Part shown: piece by piece, positions 17,081 through 25,602 of the stretch | Position numbering within the stretch: the first letter of the stretch is position 1 | Layout: every line of letters starts with the position of its first letter | DNA from: Phycisphaerae bacterium | GTDB taxonomy: Bacteria; Chloroflexota; Anaerolineae; 4572-78; J111 | Reading direction: 5' to 3' | DNA length: 64,000 nucleotides | NCBI GenBank assembly: GCA_028285035.1 | Contig: JANQQF010000090.1 | Coordinates: 1-64,000 of the forward strand | The notes under the pieces: model-generated | What the model saw: the letters and a program-made list of their open reading frames with translations, nothing else | What the model was told of the DNA's origin: nothing | The model's database searches: none | Translations under genes and position numbers: made by a program

Positions 17081-18421
17081 ATGAAAATCATTATCGCCGG
17101 GGCAGGCGAAGTCGGTTTTTATTTATCAAAAATGCTGGCCGAAGAAAGTCACGATGTGATTGTCATCGATACAAATTCGGAGGTACTGGGATTAGTTCAG
17201 GCCCATACCGATGTCATAACAATTCAAGGTAGTGCAACCTCTATGAAAACCCTACGTGAAGCCAAAATTGATGAAACAGACATGTTAATTGCGGTGACAC
17301 AATTAGAGGAAGTCAATCTTTTATCCGCAGCGCTGGGAAAGCAGCTAGGGGCGAAAAAAACTTTAGCAAGGGTTGAAAACGCTGAATATCTGAGTGAGGA
17401 GTCAGGTATTGATTTTGAGTCCTTAGGCGTCGACTCAATGATTTACCCCAGTGAATTGGCCATGAACGAAATTGTCTGGCTCATAAAACAAGCTACGGCG
17501 CGTAATGTGTTTGAATTCGAGAATGGCAAGTTGAGTCTATTAGAGATGACAGTTGAGCCTGATGCGCCTGTCGTCAACAAAAGCGTCCTTGAAGTGGCCC
17601 AAATGTATCCGCATTTTCATTTTCGAATTGTGGCAATTGTCCGTAATATGATCACGATCATTCCCACTGGCGAAAATGTTCTACGTAAACATGATCTTAT
17701 TTATATCATCGCCGATACCCATGGCATTGAAGATATTATAGCAATGACCGGTCATGAAAAGGTTATCGTGAATGATATTATGATTCTAGGTGGTGGTAAA
17801 TTGGGCTACAAAGCAGCTCAAAGGTTGGGTGAAAAGTATGCGGTTAAGATCATCGAAAGTAGTCGTAATCGTTGCTCCGAGCTAGCGAACGGTTTAAACA
17901 ACGCCCTAGTTTTACATGGGGATGGCCGCAATATGGATTTATTGATGGAGGAGGGAATCCACTCAATGGACGCCTTCATCGCAGTCACAGGTGATACTGA
18001 GACAAACATTATGTCCTGTCTGGCCGCCAAGCGGCATGGGGTCCGAAAAACAATTGCCCTCGTAGAAAACACGAGCTATATGTTACTTACCCAAAATCTG
18101 GGCATCGACACTGTGATCAACCAAAAATTGATCGCCGCTAGTCACATCTTTAGCTATATTCGCAAAGGCGAAATCGTCTTATTGATGAGTTTGAGTGATG
18201 CTGACGCTGAAATTTGTGAATACATCGCCAAACCTGACACAAAAATTGTCGATACCCCTATCAAAAATTTAAACTTTCCGGCGGGAGCGATTATTGGCGG
18301 AGTCATTCGTGGTGATGAAGGATTTATCACAATGGGTGACTCCATCATTAGAGCCGAGGATCGTGTGGTCGTTTTCTCGCGTCCCGAAGCCGTTCATGAT
18401 GTAGAGACGTTCTTCAACTAA
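17081..18421 (+). CDS. trkA: Trk system potassium uptake regulator TrkA
   Basis: A 446-residue peripheral cytosolic protein that binds NAD(H) or ATP and gates TrkH. It has the full double arrangement of TrkA-N and TrkA-C: first Rossmann domain IIIAGAGEVGFYLSKML with acidic IDTNSE, second starting IMILGGGKLGYKAAQRL with GDGRN. Both TrkA-C halves are present (about 135-220 and 360-446). The length is normal. It lies four bases before trkH and is translationally coupled to it. Confidence 0.95.
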   Translation: MKIIIAGAGEVGFYLSKMLAEESHDVIVIDTNSEVLGLVQAHTDVITIQGSATSMKTLREAKIDETDMLIAVTQLEEVNLLSAALGKQLGAKKTLARVENAEYLSEESGIDFESLGVDSMIYPSELAMNEIVWLIKQATARNVFEFENGKLSLLEMTVEPDAPVVNKSVLEVAQMYPHFHFRIVAIVRNMITIIPTGENVLRKHDLIYIIADTHGIEDIIAMTGHEKVIVNDIMILGGGKLGYKAAQRLGEKYAVKIIESSRNRCSELANGLNNALVLHGDGRNMDLLMEEGIHSMDAFIAVTGDTETNIMSCLAAKRHGVRKTIALVENTSYMLLTQNLGIDTVINQKLIAASHIFSYIRKGEIVLLMSLSDADAEICEYIAKPDTKIVDTPIKNLNFPAGAIIGGVIRGDEGFITMGDSIIRAEDRVVVFSRPEAVHDVETFFN

Positions 18422-18425
18422 ACAT

Positions 18426-19877
18426 ATGATAAATTTCAAATTAGTTATCAATGTGCTCGGCCTTCTCCTCATCCTCAACGGCGCGTTGATGTTGGTTGGA
18501 TTACCATTTTCAATTTATTACGGCAGTAACGATATTCTTCCTCTCCTTGCCGCCAGTGGCGTCACTATTCTTGCCGGATTATCAGCCTGGTATTTCACAA
18601 AAGGAAGTGATAGTACAAAAATAGGTAAACGTGAAGGTTATTTGATTGTTACCCTCGGGTGGGTAACAATGTCAGCTTTTGGTTCACTCCCTTTCCTATT
18701 CAGTGGCACAATCCCCAATATCACTGATGCTTTTTTCGAAACAATGTCTGGGTTCACCACAACAGGGGCCTCCATTCTAGACGATATCGAATCATTCCCA
18801 AAAGGGGTTCTCTTTTGGCGTAGTATGACCCACTGGATTGGCGGAATGGGGATCATTGTCCTCTCCCTGGCCATTCTGCCCATTCTTGGCATCGGTGGTA
18901 TGCAGCTATTTTCTGCAGAAGTGCCAGGGCCAACCCCGGACAAAATACATCCTCGTGTGACAGAAACAGCTAAACGACTATGGATCATTTATGTGATGTT
19001 AACAGCTGCTGAAACAATTTTACTGATGTTCGGGGGAATGACCTTGTACGATGCCATCAATCACAGTTTTGCAACGCTGGCTACAGGGGGGTTTTCAACA
19101 AAACAAGCGAGCATCGCCCATTACACCAGTCCTTACATCCAATATGTGATTGCGCTTTTTATGTATCTTGCTGGCGTTAACTTCTCACTCCACTACTTTG
19201 CGCTCAAACAAAACTACAATCGGATTTGGGGCAATGAAGAGTTTCGTTTCTACACTGGTCTCATTTTAATCGTAACCCTAATATTAACCCTAGGCCTAAT
19301 ATTCAATGAAGGCCTAAATATCGAACAATCCTTTCGAGACAGTCTCTTTACGACACTAGCTATTGTTACCACCACTGGTTTTGTCACGGCCGACTATGAG
19401 TTATGGGCCTTACCTCTAACCTTTCTAGTTTTTATGCTGATGTTCACAGGCGGCTCAGCTGGATCAACAGGGGGTGGGTTAAAAATGGTTCGTCTTCTAT
19501 TGATTATCAAAAATAGTTTAGCCGAATTTCGTCGTCAATTGCATCCTAGGGCCGTCATTCCAGTAAGATTAAACAATCGAGCGGTCCCATCCCCCATCAT
19601 GTTTAACATACTCGCATTTTTTGTCGTTTATGTACTTATATTTATCTTTTCCTCACTCATCATGACCCTCATCGGCTTAGATATGGTTTCTGCACTCGCG
19701 TCAGTCATTGCCAGTTTAGGCAACATTGGTCCAGGTCTTGGTATTGTAGGACCAGCCACCAACTATGCCGCCATTCCAGACGTGGGCAAATGGTTTTTAT
19801 CCTTTTTGATGTTATTGGGACGACTAGAGTTATTCACGGTTCTACTCCTATTCACGTCGGCTTTTTGGAGCAAATAG
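18426..19877 (+). CDS. trkH: Trk potassium transporter membrane subunit TrkH
   Basis: A 483-residue polytopic membrane protein of the TrkH/KtrB family, built from four M1-P-M2 repeats. The pore loops with TTTGAS, LATGGFST, TTTGFVT and a last GNIGPG-type filter are all visible, as is the TrkH-type GGSAGSTGGGLKMVR. It imports potassium and is gated by TrkA. There is no own SD; the ATG is four bases after the trkA stop, consistent with translational coupling. Confidence 0.95.
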   Translation: MINFKLVINVLGLLLILNGALMLVGLPFSIYYGSNDILPLLAASGVTILAGLSAWYFTKGSDSTKIGKREGYLIVTLGWVTMSAFGSLPFLFSGTIPNITDAFFETMSGFTTTGASILDDIESFPKGVLFWRSMTHWIGGMGIIVLSLAILPILGIGGMQLFSAEVPGPTPDKIHPRVTETAKRLWIIYVMLTAAETILLMFGGMTLYDAINHSFATLATGGFSTKQASIAHYTSPYIQYVIALFMYLAGVNFSLHYFALKQNYNRIWGNEEFRFYTGLILIVTLILTLGLIFNEGLNIEQSFRDSLFTTLAIVTTTGFVTADYELWALPLTFLVFMLMFTGGSAGSTGGGLKMVRLLLIIKNSLAEFRRQLHPRAVIPVRLNNRAVPSPIMFNILAFFVVYVLIFIFSSLIMTLIGLDMVSALASVIASLGNIGPGLGIVGPATNYAAIPDVGKWFLSFLMLLGRLELFTVLLLFTSAFWSK

Positions 19878-19908
19878 GCTTTCACCATCTCTGATTATAG
19901 AGGCTAAT

Positions 19909-19937
19909 TTGACAATCCTACTTGCTACCATTATTGT
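19909..19937 (+). promoter_or_regulatory. possible promoter for the jacalin-HhH gene
   Basis: Consensus TTGACA (19909-19914), 17 bases, TATTGT (19932-19937). It implies a leader of about 135 nt ahead of the gene at 20081. Confidence 0.35.
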
Positions 19938-20080
19938 AGGTTTCACTACGTGTCAATGTTGACCATTTGTAACTTGTATTCAGCAGCGGCACAGTTTATC
20001 AGTTAGATTAACTTAGCTCCGTACTGAATAACCAACTTTCTCAAAAATCAATAAATTTTTATCAGGATAAGGAGTTTATG

Positions 20081-20836
20081 ATGTCAACAACTGTAAAAAT
20101 TTCGCCAACTGGGGGAGAAGGTGGTCAGCCTTTTGAGGATTACCTACTGCCTGAAGGTGCTCAAATTAAAGAAATTCATGTTTTTGCGGCTGATTACATT
20201 GATGCCCTGCAAATTGTTTACCAAAATGCCGAGGGTCAGATTGTTGAAACGGCTAAAATTGGAGGGCTAGGTGGGGTACATCACACGCTAGTATTGGAAG
20301 AGGGTGAATATGTTACAGGCATTAGCGGTCATAGCGATTCGTACATCAACAGCTTGCGTTTTCACACGAACAAACGTACCTCAGAGACTTATGGACGATT
20401 GATTGGCGACAAAGAGTTTCGGCACGATGCACCAGTGGGCAAGGAGGTTGTTGGATTTTGTGGACGCGCCGATTGGTATCTCGACGCGGTAGGCATTATT
20501 GCCCGCGATTTACCCCAAGCCGCCACGTCTGAACCTGCGGCGAGTACCCGCAGCGTTGCTACAGAAACAAAAGAGGCCAAGCCTAAAGATTTACAAAAGG
20601 TTGAAGGCATTGGACCAAAAATTGCAACTATTCTTAACGACAATGGCATCCTTGATTTAGCAGACTTGGCTGAAAGCTCAGTTGATCGTTTAAAGGAGAT
20701 TTTAGAAGCGGCCGGCTCACGCTACAAACTAGCCAAACCTGACAGTTGGCCAGAGCAAGCGGCGCTAGGGGCCAAGGGTGATTGGGATGCGATGAAAGCA
20801 TTGCAAAAGCGCTTAAAAGGTGGCCGCTACATTTAA
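20081..20836 (+). CDS. Jacalin-like lectin domain fused to helix-hairpin-helix domain
   Basis: A 251-residue protein without signal peptide. Residues about 5-145 look like a jacalin-type beta-prism: GGEGGQPFEDY at the N-terminus, repeated IKEIHVFAADYIDALQIVY-like strands, ISGHSDSYINSLRFHTN, and a closing FCGRADWYLDAVGIIA that would carry the sugar-site Gly and Asp. Residues about 170-251 (KPKDLQKVEGIGPKIATIL onward) form a helix-hairpin-helix domain of the type appended to some ribosomal L21 proteins. The pairing suggests a cytosolic protein linking carbohydrate-type and nucleic-acid-type binding, but the function is unknown. ATG 20081 is chosen for its six-base SD spacing (AAGGAG 20069-20074); 20078 is adjacent. 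Confidence 0.8.
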   Translation: MSTTVKISPTGGEGGQPFEDYLLPEGAQIKEIHVFAADYIDALQIVYQNAEGQIVETAKIGGLGGVHHTLVLEEGEYVTGISGHSDSYINSLRFHTNKRTSETYGRLIGDKEFRHDAPVGKEVVGFCGRADWYLDAVGIIARDLPQAATSEPAASTRSVATETKEAKPKDLQKVEGIGPKIATILNDNGILDLADLAESSVDRLKEILEAAGSRYKLAKPDSWPEQAALGAKGDWDAMKALQKRLKGGRYI

Positions 20837-20869
20837 AGTACTGTCATAGTAGTAGGATTTACACACTTA

Positions 20870-20906
20870 GCCACTTGGACTGGCACTCCACGTTTGTCCA
20901 AGTGGC
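20870..20906. other. 11-bp stem-loop downstream of the jacalin-HhH gene
   Basis: Arms GCCACTTGGAC (20870-20880) and GTCCAAGTGGC (20896-20906) are perfectly complementary around a 15-base spacer. The sequence following (ATTATAC) has no T-run, so it is a weak terminator at best. Confidence 0.55.
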
Positions 20907-20990
20907 ATTATACTTTGCATCACACCAGCAATTTAACAAATCTGTGCTTGCTTTTGCAACAAAATTAGGTTCAACCCGTATAGGTGAGTA

Positions 20991-21036
20991 GGTGAGGCTT
21001 GCCTTGGCGAATCCTTGTCGGGAACCAGGCCTCACC
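20991..21036. other. imperfect stem-loop upstream of the M48 gene
   Basis: GGTGAGGC (20991-20998) and GCCTCACC (21029-21036) pair, with additional partial pairing of GCCTTGG to CCAGGC inside. It ends 63 bases before the M48 start codon and could be part of its leader or the end of the preceding transcript. Confidence 0.45.
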
Positions 21037-21099
21037 AAGTTACGTCCAAAGATAGAGTAGATTATCATTGTGCAAGGCCATAGCTAAGGAGAATATTGT

Positions 21100-22170
21100 A
21101 TGAGCACAGAACAGCCCCAAAAATTCCCCGGATTAAGCCCACTCGCTTTTCAACATCCGTCTGACATCCAAGCAACAGAGAATTTGAAGTTAGTTCCACT
21201 ATTACCCGAATTACTACGAGCAATTTCAGGCTCGGTTATTGAAAAACAGATGCGCTTGATTAACGTGGCTAACAACATTCGGCTTGGCCCCAAACAAGGC
21301 CAGCATATATATGATAAATTTGTTTATGCTGCCGATATCCTTGATCTGCCTCGATTACCAGAAATCTATATCAACAATCAATATGTTGTCAATGCCACTG
21401 CATTTGGTATTGATAATTATCAAATCACCTTATATGCTGGTCTAGTCGATGCCCTCACCGAAGATGAATTAATGGCGGTCATTGGACATGAGTTAGGGCA
21501 TGTTAAATGTCAACACATGTTATACAAAACGATGGCCTATCTTTTACGTTTCTTAGGGCAAAGTATCTTCAGTCTGCTGCCTGCTGGCACAGGCACGTTA
21601 GCAACGATCACTCTACAACTGGCGATCCTTAATTGGGAACGAATGGCGGAATTATCCTGTGATCGAGCCGCCTTACTAGTTGTACAGGATCGTGAAGTGG
21701 TGGCTAGTGCTTTGAGCAAATTGGCAGGTGGGTCTAAAACTGTAATGCCTGAAGTTAATTTGGATTGTGTCTTAGAGCAGGCCGCAGAATATGAAGACTC
21801 CGAGCAAACCTTAATGGAGAAAATCTTCAAGGTACAGGTCATGCTGGGGCAAACTCACCCCTTCCCCATCGTACGCGCCAAGGAAATTATGGAGTGGGGG
21901 CTTTCCGAGCACTATAGGAGTATCCTGGAAGGTGATTATGTCCATCACGATGGGTCAGATGACTTAGTGGTCACTGGCCCCATTGGCAAAGTATGTCCTA
22001 ATTGTAAACGAGTTGGAAATATTTCCGCAAAAAGTTGTCGAGCCTGCGCAACCAGCCTCAAAGGGGCAACCGTAGTTTGCACCAATTGTAACATTAAGGT
22101 CTTTGAAAATTGGAGTACTTGCCCTGGCTGTGGGTCAGTGTTGAATGAGGAGTTGAAAAAAGCAGCCTAA
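21100..22170 (+). CDS. M48 family zinc metalloprotease with C-terminal double zinc ribbon
   Basis: A 356-residue protein. The protease domain (about 60-240) carries HELGH in VIGHELGHVKCQHM and the third zinc ligand Glu in ELSCDRAALL, as in HtpX-like and YggG-like enzymes. Unlike HtpX it shows only one clearly hydrophobic stretch, inside the domain (about 150-180), so membrane association is uncertain. The last 60 residues hold four CxxC pairs (CPNC, CRAC, CTNC, CPGC), a double zinc ribbon probably used for target binding. An SD AAGGAG precedes the ATG. A strong terminator follows. Confidence 0.92.
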   Translation: MSTEQPQKFPGLSPLAFQHPSDIQATENLKLVPLLPELLRAISGSVIEKQMRLINVANNIRLGPKQGQHIYDKFVYAADILDLPRLPEIYINNQYVVNATAFGIDNYQITLYAGLVDALTEDELMAVIGHELGHVKCQHMLYKTMAYLLRFLGQSIFSLLPAGTGTLATITLQLAILNWERMAELSCDRAALLVVQDREVVASALSKLAGGSKTVMPEVNLDCVLEQAAEYEDSEQTLMEKIFKVQVMLGQTHPFPIVRAKEIMEWGLSEHYRSILEGDYVHHDGSDDLVVTGPIGKVCPNCKRVGNISAKSCRACATSLKGATVVCTNCNIKVFENWSTCPGCGSVLNEELKKAA

Positions 22171-22187
22171 TATTTTGAACGCCTAAT

Positions 22188-22227
22188 AAAAAAGAGCAGC
22201 CTTAGTAACCCTTGGCTGCTCTTTTTT
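22188..22227. terminator. bidirectional terminator
   Basis: GAGCAGCC (22194-22201) pairs with GGCTGCTC (22214-22221). The stem is flanked by A6 on the left and T6 on the right, so it can terminate both the M48 gene and the convergent heparinase-like gene. Confidence 0.9.
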
Positions 22228-22247
22228 ATTGCCAGTAAAGTTTGATG

Positions 22248-25200
22248 CTATGGCTTAATCATAGCTGGTAAATAAACATCCTTGACTGGGGCAACAGAAA
22301 CCGTCTCAGAGACCACATCCGTCCCCAACAGATTGGTTGCTGTCAACATCACCGTGTAGGTTCCACTAGAGTCATAAGTATGGATTGCTTCAGATGTATT
22401 TGCCTCTGGCGATCCATCTCCAAAATTCCAAGTATAGGATAATTGTCCGCCCATAGACATACTAGCAAGAGATATTGTCAACCCAGATTTTGAGGACGTG
22501 AAACTCGCTTTGGGAACAGTCATCGTTGACTCGACTGTGACCGTTTTAGCCATTGTGTCACTTCCCCCAGGATTCGTCGTCGTCAAAATAACCGTATAAG
22601 TTCCAATCGCTGCGTAAGTGTGCGTTGGATTAGCTGTGCTTACTAATCCACTACCATCTCCAAAATTCCAGGTATAACTTAAATCCGCACCAGTGGATTG
22701 ATTAGTAAAACTCGTTGCATCTCCCAAAACAGTAGGACCATCACTGATAAAATCAGCGGTCGGCGGACCAACGGGTGGAGCGATATTATAGTAGATATAA
22801 TCTCCCACTTGAGTGTATGAGTTTCCGGGGATCTCAGTGATGCTCACCCGATTGTTCCCATTCACGCTCCGCAGATACAAACGCTGGACAGTCACTGGCG
22901 CATAGGCTACAAATTGGGTTAAGTTGCTACCACTTACAGTCAAGTCACTGCCATTATAGTTCGCCTCAAAGGTTGCCCCAGCGGGGAGTTGGGTGACCAA
23001 CACATCTGAATATTGGCTCCCAGCCGAAGTAACCAGACTGCTATTTTTTAGGCTCGTACCTTCAGCCAAGAAGTAACCATCTTGCTGACCACTGCTATTA
23101 AACGAGATGCTCGCTGCTTTACCATCTAGCGTATAATTCCCTAGGCTGATACTATTTGTATCGCCATAGTTTACTAGGGTTACTTCACGCTCACTGCTTT
23201 GGTGAATGACCTCAACACTCGCCCCATCATTGGTCTCATTCAGCAGATTAACCGTTGGCTTGGCTCCCCAAGTGCTGCTGGTGCTGGGATAGAATACTGT
23301 GATGAAGCGAGGCAAGGCGCTGGTCGTTCGTAATCGCAATTCATGCAACTCCATATCATCATCAAGGTGTTGCAAGGTGTAGTCATACTCTTCCTCAACA
23401 TCGACCACAGATGTATTAAAGGAAAAGCTGCTCGGAGCCAGCACCTTAATACCCACCACATTGTCATTATCAGCTAGACCCTTCACCCAATCCCCTTCTA
23501 ACGACGCTCCATCTTGGGTATGCATGTACCAGTTCACTTGCTTACTGTTACTTAAGCGGATATCATCCATCATCACCACATACGACCGCTCAACAAACAC
23601 AATATTCCGTGTGAACTCATTGACCCCTTCGCTGTTAGCGTAGGCATCAGTGGCATCTCCTACGGTGAAATCATAATTCTCAGCCGAAGCAAAGGTTTTG
23701 ATACCGACGTTGCCCTGATCCCAATACTCATCTTTGCCGTGATAGGCATCCGCGTTACCAAACGGAACGTACTCTTCCTCACCTGTGCAGTTATTATTAT
23801 TCAAACAGCCGCCAATCTGATCTTTGCCACCAATGGTAATTGTGTTGTGTGAGGTGGTTGAAGAGGCCCAAAGCGCACGTTTATCTCGATAGACGGCGAC
23901 CTCTGGGATCAGGTAACTCCCATTACCGTAGAGATAGAAGCTATTAGAATCGGCGTGTACGTGGGCTGTGGCAGGTTTAAATTCCTCAGGTGAGTCACCG
24001 CCACCAACCCAAATGCGACCGTTATAGTTCGTTTTAGCGTGGTCAAATCCTGAGTCTCCACCGGGTGGGCCAGCGTGGATGGCAGCCACCAAGGCGTTAT
24101 CTCCCCAATCGGACCACATAAACGCTTCTTCGGCATCTGTAGCTTCAAAAGCCCGGTGCTTGGCTAGCTGGTCGGGACTCTTGGGCACAATTGTTGGGTC
24201 ATAGAAAAATAGCTCTTGAGCAATCTCCACATACAAGTTAGGGTCAGCCCTATCCCCCCCACTCTTGGGACGCCCGCCTAAATCAGCTATGATTTGATCA
24301 GCCAACCATTGGGAAAGCCCATCGTTATAGAGGCTAGCCATCTTCCGCAAATCTTTTAGGTATCGAAAACTTTCTCGACGGGCTGAGGTTGCATCACCCG
24401 TATTCATAATATTATTCCAACGCTGATTTGGCATTGAGTCGTATAGGTAATATTGGGGGAATTCCGTAAAAATTGGGCTGCTTGTAAACGAGGTCCCATA
24501 CAATCGATCCAACGCATAAACCGCAATTGTCAACTCAGCAAACGCGGCAGTCTGGTAAATATCTCCCTCTGGCCAATGTCCATCTTCAATTTTATCCCAC
24601 ACGATTTTAGCAGTTGTAAAGTTAGCAATTACAAAATCAATCCAGTCGCTCACCGTAGATGTAATATTCTCACCATCTTTATTACTACTTGAACATGTAC
24701 CCAATAAATCTTCTTCTGGTTCCAACACCATCGCGGCTACAGCTAGCCCCGCCATAGATGAGGTGTAATGATTATTGGTGTAGGAGTTGTACCACCAACT
24801 GCTCCAGCCTTCGGCAGTATTATTCTTGCCCCAGGTCGCTGCTTCATATTGTTTACAACCCTGAAAAAACAATACATCTCGGACTGTATCACGGTCACTA
24901 TTACTCAACGATTGGTACAAGATATCATAGGTCATTCCGACCTTAATCATATTAATCCCAGCAACACGGTCCCGTCGACACTGGTCACCGCTACTTTTAT
25001 CCCAACATGAATCACCATTCACAAACTCCAGCATTTTGGCCCGAGATCGAGTATAGTACTTATTTTCCTCGGTCACAGCATACGCCACAGCATTCAGAAA
25101 CATGTCGTCCCCGTCATTCAAATCATCATCATAATAGCTCAAATAGCCATCTTCCAGGGATTCCAACATATCTTTTCGTGGATCACCATCCACTAGTACT

Positions 25201-25385
25201 GCTGCTTGCACTATAGCCAGATCAGCGTCTGTAAATACAAGGTAGGGGTGTGTTTTTTCGACTTGTTGAGGCTCTGGTTGCACGGATACTTTTGGTGAAA
25301 TTGTTTCTGCTTGTACAGCTAATGGGGTCTGATGTTGAAGCAGAAGCAAGGTCATCATCAAAAGTATGACTAGTCCCTGTCTCAT
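22248..25385 (-). CDS. Secreted heparinase II/III-like protein with two PKD domains
   Basis: A 1045-residue exported protein. Residues 1-26 are a signal peptide (ending AVQA). Residues about 45-430 form an alpha/alpha-toroid. The following beta-sandwich contains the heparinase II/III signature VHADSNSFYLYGNGSYL and SHNTITIGGKDQ. Two PKD domains lie near 870-950 and 955-1035, each with SYTWNFGDGS. It probably degrades an acidic polysaccharide, although the substrate is unknown. The last residues are VYLPAMIKP, resembling the short YLP-type tail seen on other exported Chloroflexota proteins; its role is unproven. It is one of the longest genes here and stands alone, closed by the bidirectional terminator. 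Confidence 0.85.
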   Translation of the reverse strand: MRQGLVILLMMTLLLLQHQTPLAVQAETISPKVSVQPEPQQVEKTHPYLVFTDADLAIVQAAVLVDGDPRKDMLESLEDGYLSYYDDDLNDGDDMFLNAVAYAVTEENKYYTRSRAKMLEFVNGDSCWDKSSGDQCRRDRVAGINMIKVGMTYDILYQSLSNSDRDTVRDVLFFQGCKQYEAATWGKNNTAEGWSSWWYNSYTNNHYTSSMAGLAVAAMVLEPEEDLLGTCSSSNKDGENITSTVSDWIDFVIANFTTAKIVWDKIEDGHWPEGDIYQTAAFAELTIAVYALDRLYGTSFTSSPIFTEFPQYYLYDSMPNQRWNNIMNTGDATSARRESFRYLKDLRKMASLYNDGLSQWLADQIIADLGGRPKSGGDRADPNLYVEIAQELFFYDPTIVPKSPDQLAKHRAFEATDAEEAFMWSDWGDNALVAAIHAGPPGGDSGFDHAKTNYNGRIWVGGGDSPEEFKPATAHVHADSNSFYLYGNGSYLIPEVAVYRDKRALWASSTTSHNTITIGGKDQIGGCLNNNNCTGEEEYVPFGNADAYHGKDEYWDQGNVGIKTFASAENYDFTVGDATDAYANSEGVNEFTRNIVFVERSYVVMMDDIRLSNSKQVNWYMHTQDGASLEGDWVKGLADNDNVVGIKVLAPSSFSFNTSVVDVEEEYDYTLQHLDDDMELHELRLRTTSALPRFITVFYPSTSSTWGAKPTVNLLNETNDGASVEVIHQSSEREVTLVNYGDTNSISLGNYTLDGKAASISFNSSGQQDGYFLAEGTSLKNSSLVTSAGSQYSDVLVTQLPAGATFEANYNGSDLTVSGSNLTQFVAYAPVTVQRLYLRSVNGNNRVSITEIPGNSYTQVGDYIYYNIAPPVGPPTADFISDGPTVLGDATSFTNQSTGADLSYTWNFGDGSGLVSTANPTHTYAAIGTYTVILTTTNPGGSDTMAKTVTVESTMTVPKASFTSSKSGLTISLASMSMGGQLSYTWNFGDGSPEANTSEAIHTYDSSGTYTVMLTATNLLGTDVVSETVSVAPVKDVYLPAMIKP

Positions 25386-25602
25386 CTAGGTTCTCCTCTG
25401 GATATCATCTATCGCATAGATCTTAAAGAATTTGCGTGTCAACTTATATGAACATCCAAAAATAAAATTCAGCTTAATAAGGTTAATAAAAATCTACCAA
25501 CGCAATTATAACATACCTAAGTTTGAATTTGGTTTGATGCAAAAGATTCTTAAAGTTTTTTATTCGTTTGTACAATTTGTGAGATTAGAATGTTCAGAAT
25601 TG
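25386..25602. other. intergenic region upstream of the heparinase-like gene
   Basis: About 220 AT-rich bases between two minus-strand genes. It should contain the promoter of the heparinase-like gene. I see no gene and no decisive promoter pair. Confidence 0.35.
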
